A stretch of DNA of 15,236 nt from ChocPot-Mid sp964511865 (GTDB taxonomy: Bacteria > Bacteroidota > Ignavibacteria > Kapaibacteriales > UBA2268). Location: the NCBI GenBank assembly GCA_964511865.1, contig CAZEHW010000066.1, positions 1 through 15,236 of the forward strand, given 5' to 3'. Position 1 is the stretch's first letter; every line of letters begins with the position of its first letter. Under the pieces are notes generated by a model, which saw only the letters and a list, made by a program, of their open reading frames with translations, ran no database searches and had not been told where the DNA came from. This document shows, piece by piece, positions 1 through 6,946 of this stretch. The translations under genes and the position numbers were made by a program.

Positions 1-18
1 AAAATGATTGAATTATGA
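1..18 (+). CDS. 3' end of an upstream gene, possibly a response regulator
   Basis: Only the last codons are visible: in frame 1 they read K-M-I-E-L and then TGA at 16-18. The stop overlaps the start of the histidine kinase in an ATGA arrangement (15-18), the usual sign of translational coupling inside a two-component operon. From that context the missing gene is probably an OmpR/PhoB-type response regulator. Five residues cannot prove this, and the frame itself is inferred from the overlap. Confidence 0.4.
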   Translation, partial: KMIEL

Positions 19-1742
19 GTAAGATTTTTAATAAAATATTTGGAATTTATTTAGCGGTGATTATACCTCTTACAGGAATAATTTTGTTTATAATATTTGA
101 TATTGTTCATGACCATTATATTACAACAATAACTCAGGATTTAAAAATGCTGAATTATTCTGTTAAGGACCAACTAAGCTCTTATATCATTGCAAATGAT
201 AATGAAGGTTTACAAAAAAAAGTAACACAAATAAATAAAAAAATCCAGGCAAGAATTACTGTTATTGATTTGGAAGGAACAGTTTTAGCTGATTCTGATG
301 AAGATCCTGCTGCTATGGAGAATCATGCTGCACGAATTGAAATTGCCAAAGCTATGTCTGGTAGATTTGGGAGTTCAACAAGATACAGCACAACAGTCAA
401 TAAGAAAATGTTGTACGTAGCTTTACCATTTTATCAATTTAAAGATATTAAAGTTGTTGTTAGGGTGAGTTTATATGTTGATTATATTGATGAGCTATAT
501 AGCGAACTTAGAAATAGAATCCTACTGTTTACTACAATTATTATATTAATTTCAATAGTCATTCTGTATTTCTTTTCAAGAAATATTACAGGTCCAATAA
601 AAGAATTGGTCTTAGCTTCACAAAAATTTGCAGGAGGTGATTTTAATTCTAAAGTATTTATTAACAATACTGATGAATTAAAAGAACTGGCAAACAGCTT
701 CAACAATATGACCGAAAAAATCAGAGACCTTTTTGAAAATCAATCAATGCAGCAGGAGGAATTAAAACGAATAATTAGTTCGATGCAGGAAGGTTTGATT
801 GTTTTAGATAAGGACAATAAAATCGTTTTACACAACAAGAGTTTTCGTAAAACCGTTAATGCTAATGACATCAACGACAGGTTCTATTGGGAAGTTTTAA
901 GGGATTCTAATGTTCAAAAACTTGTTGACAGAGTCAGAAAGAAAAGGTCAAGAAAAACTGCAGAAATTAAACTTGATAATATTTACTATCTATGCAGTGC
1001 TAATTATATTCAGTCAAAGGATGAAATTGTCCTTATCCTTTTCGATGTTTCTGAAAGAAAACAACTTGAGGAAATGAAGAGGGATTTCATTGTTAATGCT
1101 TCACATGAACTTAGAACTCCATTAACAGCTATTCATGGATTTGTAGAAACAATGGAAAACGAAAGTCAGGGTAGTTCTGATAAATACCTTGAAATCATTA
1201 AACGACATACTTCAAGACTGATTGCAATTGTTGAAGATATGTTGACTATTTCTAAAATGGAAGATGATAGAATTCAAATTCAAATCTCCGAAATAAATTT
1301 TAAAGCTTTGATTGAAGATGTTTTAACTATCTTTTCAGTAAGATTAAAAGAAAAGAAATTGAAAATATCTTACAACATTTCAAAAGGCTTAGAACAATTT
1401 AACGGTGATTTTGTCAAAATTGAGCAATTATTTATTAATCTTATTGATAATGCTATTAAATATACTCAATCAGGAAACATCAAAATCAATGTTGACGATG
1501 ATGATGAAAACCTTATTATTCAGGTAAATGATACAGGAATTGGCATTCCTCAGCAAGATTTAGAAAGAATATTCGAAAGGTTTTATACTGTTGATAAGTC
1601 CCGTTCCAGAAAGAATGGTGGTACAGGATTGGGGCTTGCAATTGTAAAACATATTGTAAATTTACATAAAGGACAAATTGAAGTTAAGAGTTCCGAATCG
1701 AAAGGTACAACTTTTACTGTCAAGCTTCCAAAAGAAAGCTGA
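15..1742 (+). CDS. PhoR/WalK-type sensor histidine kinase
   Basis: A complete 575-residue inner-membrane sensor kinase. Transmembrane helix 1 spans about residues 8-30. A periplasmic sensor domain of about 135 residues follows; its stretch at 81-140 (ITVIDLEGTVLADSDEDP, then an SSTRYS segment) resembles the sensor domain of PhoR-like kinases. Helix 2 is at about 168-188 and a HAMP linker at about 189-240. A PAS-like region covers about 253-345 (LDKDNKIVLHN). The HisKA domain has the phospho-acceptor H364 in NASHELRTPL. The ATPase domain has the N box with N479 (LIDNAIKYT), the G1 box DTGIG (506-510), and the G2 box GGTGLGLAIV (535-544). All catalytic motifs are intact. It should autophosphorylate on H364 and pass the phosphate to a response regulator, probably the gene overlapping its start. 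A phosphate-starvation role is suggested by the domain order only; the family also includes ResE/WalK kinases with other signals. Confidence 0.93.
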   Translation: MSKIFNKIFGIYLAVIIPLTGIILFIIFDIVHDHYITTITQDLKMLNYSVKDQLSSYIIANDNEGLQKKVTQINKKIQARITVIDLEGTVLADSDEDPAAMENHAARIEIAKAMSGRFGSSTRYSTTVNKKMLYVALPFYQFKDIKVVVRVSLYVDYIDELYSELRNRILLFTTIIILISIVILYFFSRNITGPIKELVLASQKFAGGDFNSKVFINNTDELKELANSFNNMTEKIRDLFENQSMQQEELKRIISSMQEGLIVLDKDNKIVLHNKSFRKTVNANDINDRFYWEVLRDSNVQKLVDRVRKKRSRKTAEIKLDNIYYLCSANYIQSKDEIVLILFDVSERKQLEEMKRDFIVNASHELRTPLTAIHGFVETMENESQGSSDKYLEIIKRHTSRLIAIVEDMLTISKMEDDRIQIQISEINFKALIEDVLTIFSVRLKEKKLKISYNISKGLEQFNGDFVKIEQLFINLIDNAIKYTQSGNIKINVDDDDENLIIQVNDTGIGIPQQDLERIFERFYTVDKSRSRKNGGTGLGLAIVKHIVNLHKGQIEVKSSESKGTTFTVKLPKES

Positions 1743-1833
1743 TAATTAATTTTAATATTTTTCATAATCAGAATTTTTTTATTCATATTTTATTGATAAA
1801 TTGTTTAATTGAAAAATTAAATAATTTATTGAT

Positions 1834-3009
1834 TTGAGTAAAATTTCATTTCTTATATTATTAATAATGCTGTTTATTCCTGTGGTCAGTCAATCACAGG
1901 AATTGGATTATGATTTTCTCGAAAATATACTGGAGGAAATTTCTATAGAGACAGGTTCTTCACCTGAACTCGATGCAATCGAAAGGCTATTGGAAAACCC
2001 TGTTTATCTTAGAACAGCTACTATAGAGGAATTCTTGCAAATCCCTGGATTTACGACATCAGAAGCACGAACTATAATTCAATTAGCCAAAGATGATACT
2101 GCCTTAAGTCATGAGAAATTATTTGTAATTATTGAATTAAGCGATGTGCAAAAGTATTTGTTAGTATTATGTACAACTTTTGAAAAACCATCATCAAAGG
2201 ATAATAAGCTTTTTTGGAGAACCAGATACAAGGATTATTTAAACGAACCACGTGGATTCACAGAAAATAAATTTGAAGGTGATAAACTGGATTTGTATAA
2301 TCGCTTGACAGGTTATTATAAGAATTATTCTTTTAATTTGTTAACTGATAAAGATGCAGGTGAGCTATATCTTGCTGACCATTATTCCGGTTATTTCTCA
2401 GGAGAACTTTCAGGATTTAAATTTTTATTAGGTGATTACTATATCGAAACGGGGATGGGGAATATTCTTTGGAAATCATTTCCAGTTGGCAAAGGTGCAG
2501 AAACAATTTATCCAACTCTACAAAGAGGGAGTGGAATCAGAGAATATCGTTCTTCAATTGATTACCGACTATTTCGTGGAATTGCAGTAGAGAAAAATTT
2601 AAATATTTTTAATAATAAAATATCCTTTTTATTCTGGTACTCAAATGCGAACCGAGCCGGAACGATAGATAAAACAGGGGAAAATATTGAAGCAGTTTAC
2701 AGAGCAGGTTACTATAGAACAGAAAGTGAGATTTCAAAAAAGAATGCTTTTCAAGAAGTTCTGATTGGAGGAAATATAGAATGGAAAAATGAATTTATCT
2801 CTTTTGGTTTGACAACAGTGCATCTGCAATACGATAAAGAGATTTTATCGGAATCAAAGTATGCTTTTTACGGCAAAGAAGGCAATATGTTATCTCTTTA
2901 TTCATTTTCAGATTTCAAAAATTTTTCCATAGGAGCTGAATTAAGTAGTGATGCCAATGGGAATGCCGGATTTAAAACCGGAATTCAATATAAATATAAA
3001 TTTTCGTAG
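1834..3009 (+). CDS. Helix-hairpin-helix outer-membrane protein, N-terminal part (frameshifted)
   Basis: This reading frame holds a signal peptide (residues 1 to about 21, cleavage near SQSQ) and a ComEA-like helix-hairpin-helix region at about 45-105 (LRTATIEEFLQIPGFTTSEA). From about residue 120 an aromatic-rich, alternating beta pattern begins that looks like an outer-membrane barrel (for example LLGDYYIETGMGNILWKS). The start is TTG at 1834: there is an in-frame stop just upstream at 1822, and the next ATG (1867) would cut into the signal peptide. The frame stops at TAG 3007-3009, in the middle of the barrel. The barrel clearly continues in the next frame from 3002. Joined with one base skipped, the product would be about 642 residues. 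Similar exported HhH-plus-barrel proteins occur in Ignavibacteria and relatives; I know of no established function. The HhH motif usually binds DNA, but in this family that is untested. Confidence 0.75.
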   Translation: MSKISFLILLIMLFIPVVSQSQELDYDFLENILEEISIETGSSPELDAIERLLENPVYLRTATIEEFLQIPGFTTSEARTIIQLAKDDTALSHEKLFVIIELSDVQKYLLVLCTTFEKPSSKDNKLFWRTRYKDYLNEPRGFTENKFEGDKLDLYNRLTGYYKNYSFNLLTDKDAGELYLADHYSGYFSGELSGFKFLLGDYYIETGMGNILWKSFPVGKGAETIYPTLQRGSGIREYRSSIDYRLFRGIAVEKNLNIFNNKISFLFWYSNANRAGTIDKTGENIEAVYRAGYYRTESEISKKNAFQEVLIGGNIEWKNEFISFGLTTVHLQYDKEILSESKYAFYGKEGNMLSLYSFSDFKNFSIGAELSSDANGNAGFKTGIQYKYKFS

Positions 3010-3763
3010 TTTTACTCCGAATTTTCGTTCTCAATACGGATATAATTTTGGAGAAAGTTCTGCACCAAATAATGAATATGGATTATATTCTGGATTAAAA
3101 TACAAAGGAATAAAAAACATCCTCATGTCAGCTTATGCCGATTTTTACGCTTCATATGCAAGAACCTATTATGTCCCCGAACCCATACATGGAATTGACT
3201 TATTTTTTCAGACTGACTGGAAAATAGATAAAACATCAAAAGCTTTGATAAGATTATGTTCGGAAAATAAAACTGATGTAATAAATATCAATGATACCGG
3301 AAAAGTGGTATATCAAAAAGAGATTTACAGAGTCAGGACTGAATTTGAGAATCAATTGTTAAAATCGTTGTCATTGAGAATTAGATTAGAAGCTAATCTA
3401 ATTGGTTTTGAGAAATTAGTAAATGAGGAAACAGGAATTGCCGGATTTGTTGAATTTAAATGGGAACCCTTCGATTTTTTACAAACAGGATTCAGGTTCT
3501 CAGCATTTTCAACAAATAGTTTCGAATCTGTAATTTATCAATATGAAATGGCAATGCCGGGTTATATGACAACAGTACCCTTGTATGGTGATGGTTTTAG
3601 ATATCTTGCTTTTTTAAAAATAACACCAATTAACAATATGGATTTATGGTTTAGATACTCCATAACAAAGAAGAATAATGTTGCAAGTTTGAGTAGTGGA
3701 TATTTAGAGATTTTAGGGAATAGAGACCAAAGATTGATGATTCAATTAGATTTTAGGTTATAA
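3002..3763 (+). CDS. Helix-hairpin-helix outer-membrane protein, C-terminal barrel part (frameshifted)
   Basis: This is the continuation, in frame 2, of the preceding gene. Residues read from 3002 (F-R-S-F-T-P-N-F-R-S-Q-Y-G) pick up the beta-barrel pattern exactly where the first frame ends. The segment gives about 253 residues of alternating polar/aromatic strands and ends QLDFRL, with an aromatic residue third from the C-terminus as in many barrel proteins. An ATG lies at 2948 in this frame, but its first residues (rich in Met/Pro/Asn) overlap coding sequence of the other frame and have no signal peptide. I therefore do not take it as an independent start. The stop (3761-3763) overlaps the convergent M23 gene by six bases. 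If the frameshift is a sequencing error, the two pieces are one normal gene; if real, this half is probably not expressed. Confidence 0.7.
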   Translation, partial: FRSFTPNFRSQYGYNFGESSAPNNEYGLYSGLKYKGIKNILMSAYADFYASYARTYYVPEPIHGIDLFFQTDWKIDKTSKALIRLCSENKTDVININDTGKVVYQKEIYRVRTEFENQLLKSLSLRIRLEANLIGFEKLVNEETGIAGFVEFKWEPFDFLQTGFRFSAFSTNSFESVIYQYEMAMPGYMTTVPLYGDGFRYLAFLKITPINNMDLWFRYSITKKNNVASLSSGYLEILGNRDQRLMIQLDFRL

Positions 3764-4315
3764 ATTATCGCGTAACTTTTTAACAAGTCCATTTAAATAT
3801 AAAGCAGGGTCAATTAAGGACTCAGGTCTTCTTTCTCCAAAGAAGTTACCTGCCTGATATGGTTGGACGATTGTTACCGGTGCTTTATATAGTTCGAGAT
3901 GTAGCATTGATATCTGGTCTTTTTCTGCCATTTCCTGAATATAATAAGGGTCCTGATATGAAACAGCTTCTTTATTGATTACTTTACCTAAAGTCCCTAT
4001 AATATGCCCTGCATCAACAAAATCGCCTGTGTGAACAAAAATCTCAGATAATTCAGCATATTTAACTAATATTTTTTGATTAGTTTTTAAAATAACATAA
4101 TAAGTTTTGTCCCAATAAGAATTATTCTCAGGGCTGGTAAATATTCCTTTATCTATAATATAACCGCTTTCGGTAGCGACTACTTCCGAGCCTTCAGGAG
4201 CATGAATATCAACCCCGCAATGGAATCTGTCACCTCTGTCCTCCCAAAAGGAACCGGATTCACCATTACGTGGAATTGTTTTCTTATAACTATTTGGTAC
4301 AGGCCAAACTTTCAT
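3758..4315 (-). CDS. M23-fold (LytM-like) protein lacking active-site histidines
   Basis: A 185-residue protein that is almost entirely a peptidase M23 domain. M23 enzymes are zinc endopeptidases that cut peptidoglycan cross-links, normally outside the cytoplasm. The first zinc motif is present as H32 and D36 (FHCGVDIHAP), and the third ligand is H139 in MLHLELY. In catalytic members the motif is H-x-H and the preceding strand reads Y-x-H-L. Here the first H of H-x-H is M137, and the position in KYAELSE is E88. The metal ligands are thus kept while both assisting histidines appear replaced. No signal peptide or membrane helix precedes the domain (it opens MKVWPVPNSYKK). The protein is probably a non-hydrolytic or atypical cytoplasmic homologue, or is exported by an unseen route. 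It converges with the barrel gene (six-base stop overlap) and lies 203 bases downstream of the lipid A operon on the same strand. Confidence 0.85.
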   Translation of the reverse strand: MKVWPVPNSYKKTIPRNGESGSFWEDRGDRFHCGVDIHAPEGSEVVATESGYIIDKGIFTSPENNSYWDKTYYVILKTNQKILVKYAELSEIFVHTGDFVDAGHIIGTLGKVINKEAVSYQDPYYIQEMAEKDQISMLHLELYKAPVTIVQPYQAGNFFGERRPESLIDPALYLNGLVKKLRDNL

Positions 4316-4423
4316 TTATCTAATTAATCTATATTTAATAGTCAATATCTATATAATAACACATAAAATGCTAAATTGTTTCAATTAATAATAAAAAATC
4401 CTAAAATAATAATTTAAATTATT

Positions 4424-4431
4424 CAAAAATA
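4424..4431 (-). promoter_or_regulatory. Candidate -7 promoter element upstream of the M23-fold gene
   Basis: Read on the minus strand the bases are TATTTTTG, an exact match to the Bacteroidota sigma-70 -7 consensus TAnnTTTG. It sits about 109 bases before the M23-fold start, in the 203-base intergenic stretch. No convincing TTG-type -33 element is placed correctly upstream. I see nothing else in 4316-4518 beyond AT-rich sequence. In DNA this AT-rich such a match can arise by chance. Confidence 0.3.
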
Positions 4432-4518
4432 CTCATTTTTTCAGTAGTTATAAAAATATGAATTTAATAGTATTTGCAACCAAACTCCTGTCATATTTTA
4501 TACTACAAGAGCATTCAC

Positions 4519-5322
4519 TCATCTTGATTTATAAAATTTTTCGACCTCCATTATAAATCTCTTACCTATTGGTTCAGAAAATTTATTTGTTATTTCCAAT
4601 CTTTCGGGGTGCCATTGAACAGCAATCATAAAAGGTTTGTTTTCTTTATGCTTCCATTCATAAGCTTCAATCAATCCATCTTGGGAATAAGCTGAAGCAA
4701 CAAACTCCTCTGCCAGTTGTTTAACTCCCTGATGATGATTGGAGTTGACTTCTCCGAATTTAATACCACTTAATTCAGATAATAAAGTGTTTTCCACAAC
4801 CATAACCTGGTGAAAACAATTTTTTGAATCTTCACATCTATGACTAATCAGAGAATCAAAATCAGTTGGAATATCAACAATTAAGCTTCCTCCATATGCA
4901 ACATTCAAAATTTGTTCTCCTCTGCATATGGCAAGAATAGGTAATTTTATTTCTTTAGCAAGTTTAATTATTTCAAATTCAAGAGAATCTCGTTTCAAAT
5001 CTATTTCGCATCTGGCTGTGTCGTATCCTTTGCCATATTTTACCGGGTCAACATCAGGACCACCTGTCAGAACAACACCGGAGCATTCTTTAAGAATTTT
5101 TAATGCTTCTTCTCTGTCCATATGGTACAAATCAACATACTCTATATCAGAATTTATTTGATTTAGCCATTTTTCATAATTCTCATAATGCTCCGAACCC
5201 TTTCCTTTGGATAATGCAACTTTGATATCCGGTTTAAAACATGAAGTTAAAAGGGAACTTAATATAATGCCTAATGTTAAGAAAATAAGAGTTATTTTCT
5301 TTGCAAAATTATTTTTTATCAT
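4519..5322 (-). CDS. Exported lipoprotein of the gamma-glutamyl hydrolase (C26/PuuD-like) family
   Basis: A 267-residue protein with a class I glutamine-amidotransferase fold. Family motifs are all visible: VLTGGPDVDP (84-93), the nucleophile C133 in PILAICRGEQILNVAYGG, VNSNHHQGVK (192-201), DGLIEAYE (215-222), and AVQWHPE with H238 and E240 completing the triad. Family members hydrolyse gamma-glutamyl amide bonds, as in PuuD (gamma-glutamyl-GABA) or folate poly-gamma-glutamate hydrolases. Unusually, the N-terminus is a lipoprotein signal: K8-K9, a hydrophobic stretch 10-27, and lipobox LTSC with C28. The conserved domain starts only at about residue 33, so the enzyme is predicted to be lipid-anchored in the periplasm or outer membrane. 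Its ATG lies inside lpxK (14-base overlap), which implies translational coupling to the lipid A operon. Substrate unknown; a gamma-glutamyl peptide is plausible from the fold only. Confidence 0.88.
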   Translation of the reverse strand: MIKNNFAKKITLIFLTLGIILSSLLTSCFKPDIKVALSKGKGSEHYENYEKWLNQINSDIEYVDLYHMDREEALKILKECSGVVLTGGPDVDPVKYGKGYDTARCEIDLKRDSLEFEIIKLAKEIKLPILAICRGEQILNVAYGGSLIVDIPTDFDSLISHRCEDSKNCFHQVMVVENTLLSELSGIKFGEVNSNHHQGVKQLAEEFVASAYSQDGLIEAYEWKHKENKPFMIAVQWHPERLEITNKFSEPIGKRFIMEVEKFYKSR

Positions 5323-6343
5323 GATTTTTCCTTATTATACCTTTTATAATCTCTTTCAGTTCATTTTCTCCTTTTTCAATTTTAATAAATATCGGGAATA
5401 CCAATACATCAATATTATTAGAAGCAAAAATATTGCCAAATTCCTTCAATTTAACTGCATCCTTTTCTGTTGTTGCCAAATAATTGATATTTGCTTTTCT
5501 GCATTTATTTATAATATACTCAATATCTGAATTTTTGTAGTAATGATGGTCATCGAATACTATTTCATCTAACAGATTGTAACCCGTTGCTTCAAGCATA
5601 ATTCTGAAATTTTGTGGTTTGGCAATTCCACTGACAGAAACAATATTTTTAATATCTGATAGAAGAATTGATGAATCTTTTGATTTATCTTCAGAAATCA
5701 AATATGGCTTTCCGTGAACAACTTTTAAATTAAGAAGCAATTTATCTTCTAATAATTTTTCAATTTTATTTTTTTTAATGTCAATATTTCCAATTAAGCC
5801 GATAATATCAGCCCTTTTGATTGATTCAAGAGGCTCTCGTAATCTGCCTTTTGGAATAAGATATGGATTTGTGACAGTTTCAGAATCTATTAATAATATA
5901 TCCAAATCACGGAATAATTGTCTGTGCTGATAACCATCGTCAACAATAATGCAATCAATATTAAACATACTTTCTGCTCTTAAGGAACCAATGTACTTCA
6001 TGTCATGTGCCACCACAGGAACATTTAGCGATTCAGCAAGTAATATCATTTCATCACCACCGGTTTTAGCATTTGTCAGGATTTTGATGCCATCAGATAC
6101 AATTACCTCACCCTTGCTCTTTCTCTTATATCCTCTGCCAACTATTGCCGGTTTAAAACCGAGTTCTTTAATAATATTTGTCAAAGTTTGAACAAATGGA
6201 GTTTTTCCCGAGCCGCCAAGAGAAAGATTACCAACACTAATTACTGCAGAGACGCATTTGTGAATCTTATTCTTTCCAATGTCGAAATTTTTATTCCTTT
6301 TAGTTACTGCAAACTTATAAATCTCTGATAATATTTTTTTCAT
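5309..6343 (-). CDS. lpxK: Tetraacyldisaccharide 4'-kinase LpxK
   Basis: LpxK phosphorylates the 4' position of the tetraacyl disaccharide to make lipid IVA, at the cytoplasmic face of the inner membrane. The 344-residue length is close to the E. coli enzyme (328). Diagnostic motifs are the P-loop SVGNLSLGGSGKTPF (36-50, K47), VGRGYKRKSKG (68-78), the IVDDGYQHRQL segment (133-143) with the conserved DDGYQH, PKGRLREP (164-171), SGIAKPQNF (238-246), FDDHHYY (263-269) and TTEKDAVKL (291-299). The N-terminus before the P-loop is short and only weakly hydrophobic; the membrane helix seen in many homologues is not obvious. A stop codon lies in frame just before the ATG, so a longer start is excluded. 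It follows the acyltransferase gene after 18 bases and overlaps the next gene by 14, so it sits inside one operon. Confidence 0.95.
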   Translation of the reverse strand: MKKILSEIYKFAVTKRNKNFDIGKNKIHKCVSAVISVGNLSLGGSGKTPFVQTLTNIIKELGFKPAIVGRGYKRKSKGEVIVSDGIKILTNAKTGGDEMILLAESLNVPVVAHDMKYIGSLRAESMFNIDCIIVDDGYQHRQLFRDLDILLIDSETVTNPYLIPKGRLREPLESIKRADIIGLIGNIDIKKNKIEKLLEDKLLLNLKVVHGKPYLISEDKSKDSSILLSDIKNIVSVSGIAKPQNFRIMLEATGYNLLDEIVFDDHHYYKNSDIEYIINKCRKANINYLATTEKDAVKLKEFGNIFASNNIDVLVFPIFIKIEKGENELKEIIKGIIRKNHDKK

Positions 6344-6361
6344 TGTTGTATATTAATAATT

Positions 6362-6946
6362 TCAAGAATTTAAAATTTTAGTGCAATTCCATATCATCTC
6401 ATCAATATATTCTCTTCTTGCATCTTCAGGAATACTGCTTATTTCAGATATCGTTAAAGAAATTTTAGAAAAAGGCAGTGGCAAAGCGAAATTATCCCAA
6501 CTTTTTTTAAATTCATATTTACACCTTATTTTAACATTGCAAAGATATAATTTCGAACCACTTCTCTGTGAAGCTATTACAGCACCTGGTTTAAATTCAT
6601 GGATAGGTCCTTGTGGTCCATCGGGAGTAATTAATAATAAATTATTTTTTGCAGTATCAACCATTCCGGCTAAAGCTTCTTTATTTCCTTTAGATGATGA
6701 ACCTCTTATTAAACTATATCCCCAGTCTGTTAGCAAATCTGATAATATTTCTCCATCCTTGCTTTGGCTTACAACAGCAGTTGGGTTTTGATTAGAGAAA
6801 TATTTCCATACAGGCAACATACTCCCGTGCCAAAAAGCTACTATCCCCGGAGCTATTGGGATTGTTCCAACTAATTTATATCTCCATGTTTTGCTAATAA
6901 GATTCAGCAATAATCGGGCTATTTGATATTTGTAGCTAAGTCTCAT
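6362..6946 (-). CDS. DUF374/LPLAT-family acyltransferase, candidate lipid A secondary acyltransferase
   Basis: A 194-residue protein of the lysophospholipid acyltransferase superfamily, DUF374 type. Visible motifs are AFWHGSMLP with the putative catalytic H40, VVSQSKDGEILSDLL (58-72), LIRGSSSKGNKEAL (79-92) and LLITPDGPQGP (104-114). The N-terminus (residues 5-18) is a short amphipathic or membrane-associated helix; there is no cleavable signal, which fits an enzyme at the inner face of the inner membrane. The gene starts in an ATGA overlap with the lpxB stop and lies 18 bases before lpxK. This position between two lipid A pathway genes suggests that it adds a fatty acid to a lipid A intermediate. 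From memory, DUF374 proteins of Epsilonproteobacteria have been characterised as the lipid A acyltransferase LpxJ; orthology here is not shown. No LpxL/LpxM-type gene is in the window. Confidence 0.87.
   Translation of the reverse strand: MRLSYKYQIARLLLNLISKTWRYKLVGTIPIAPGIVAFWHGSMLPVWKYFSNQNPTAVVSQSKDGEILSDLLTDWGYSLIRGSSSKGNKEALAGMVDTAKNNLLLITPDGPQGPIHEFKPGAVIASQRSGSKLYLCNVKIRCKYEFKKSWDNFALPLPFSKISLTISEISSIPEDARREYIDEMIWNCTKILNS

Noticed and set aside
1739..1780. Possible terminator after the histidine kinase (CTGAT, then ATCAG followed by a T run)
   Set aside because: The stem is only five bases with a 23-base loop, too weak to call.
2948..3009. ATG at 2948 as the start of a separate barrel gene
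   Set aside because: The first 18 codons overlap well-formed coding sequence in the other frame, lack a signal peptide, and the barrel pattern joins smoothly across the frameshift.
3764..4518. Search for a defence, phage or mobile-element module around the M23-fold gene
   Set aside because: No recombinase, transposase, terminal repeats, nuclease or toxin-like small gene is present; an M23 fold alone is not evidence of a phage.
6381..6791. Plus-strand open frame of 136 codons opposite the acyltransferase gene
   Set aside because: The minus-strand frame carries clear family motifs; this one has none.
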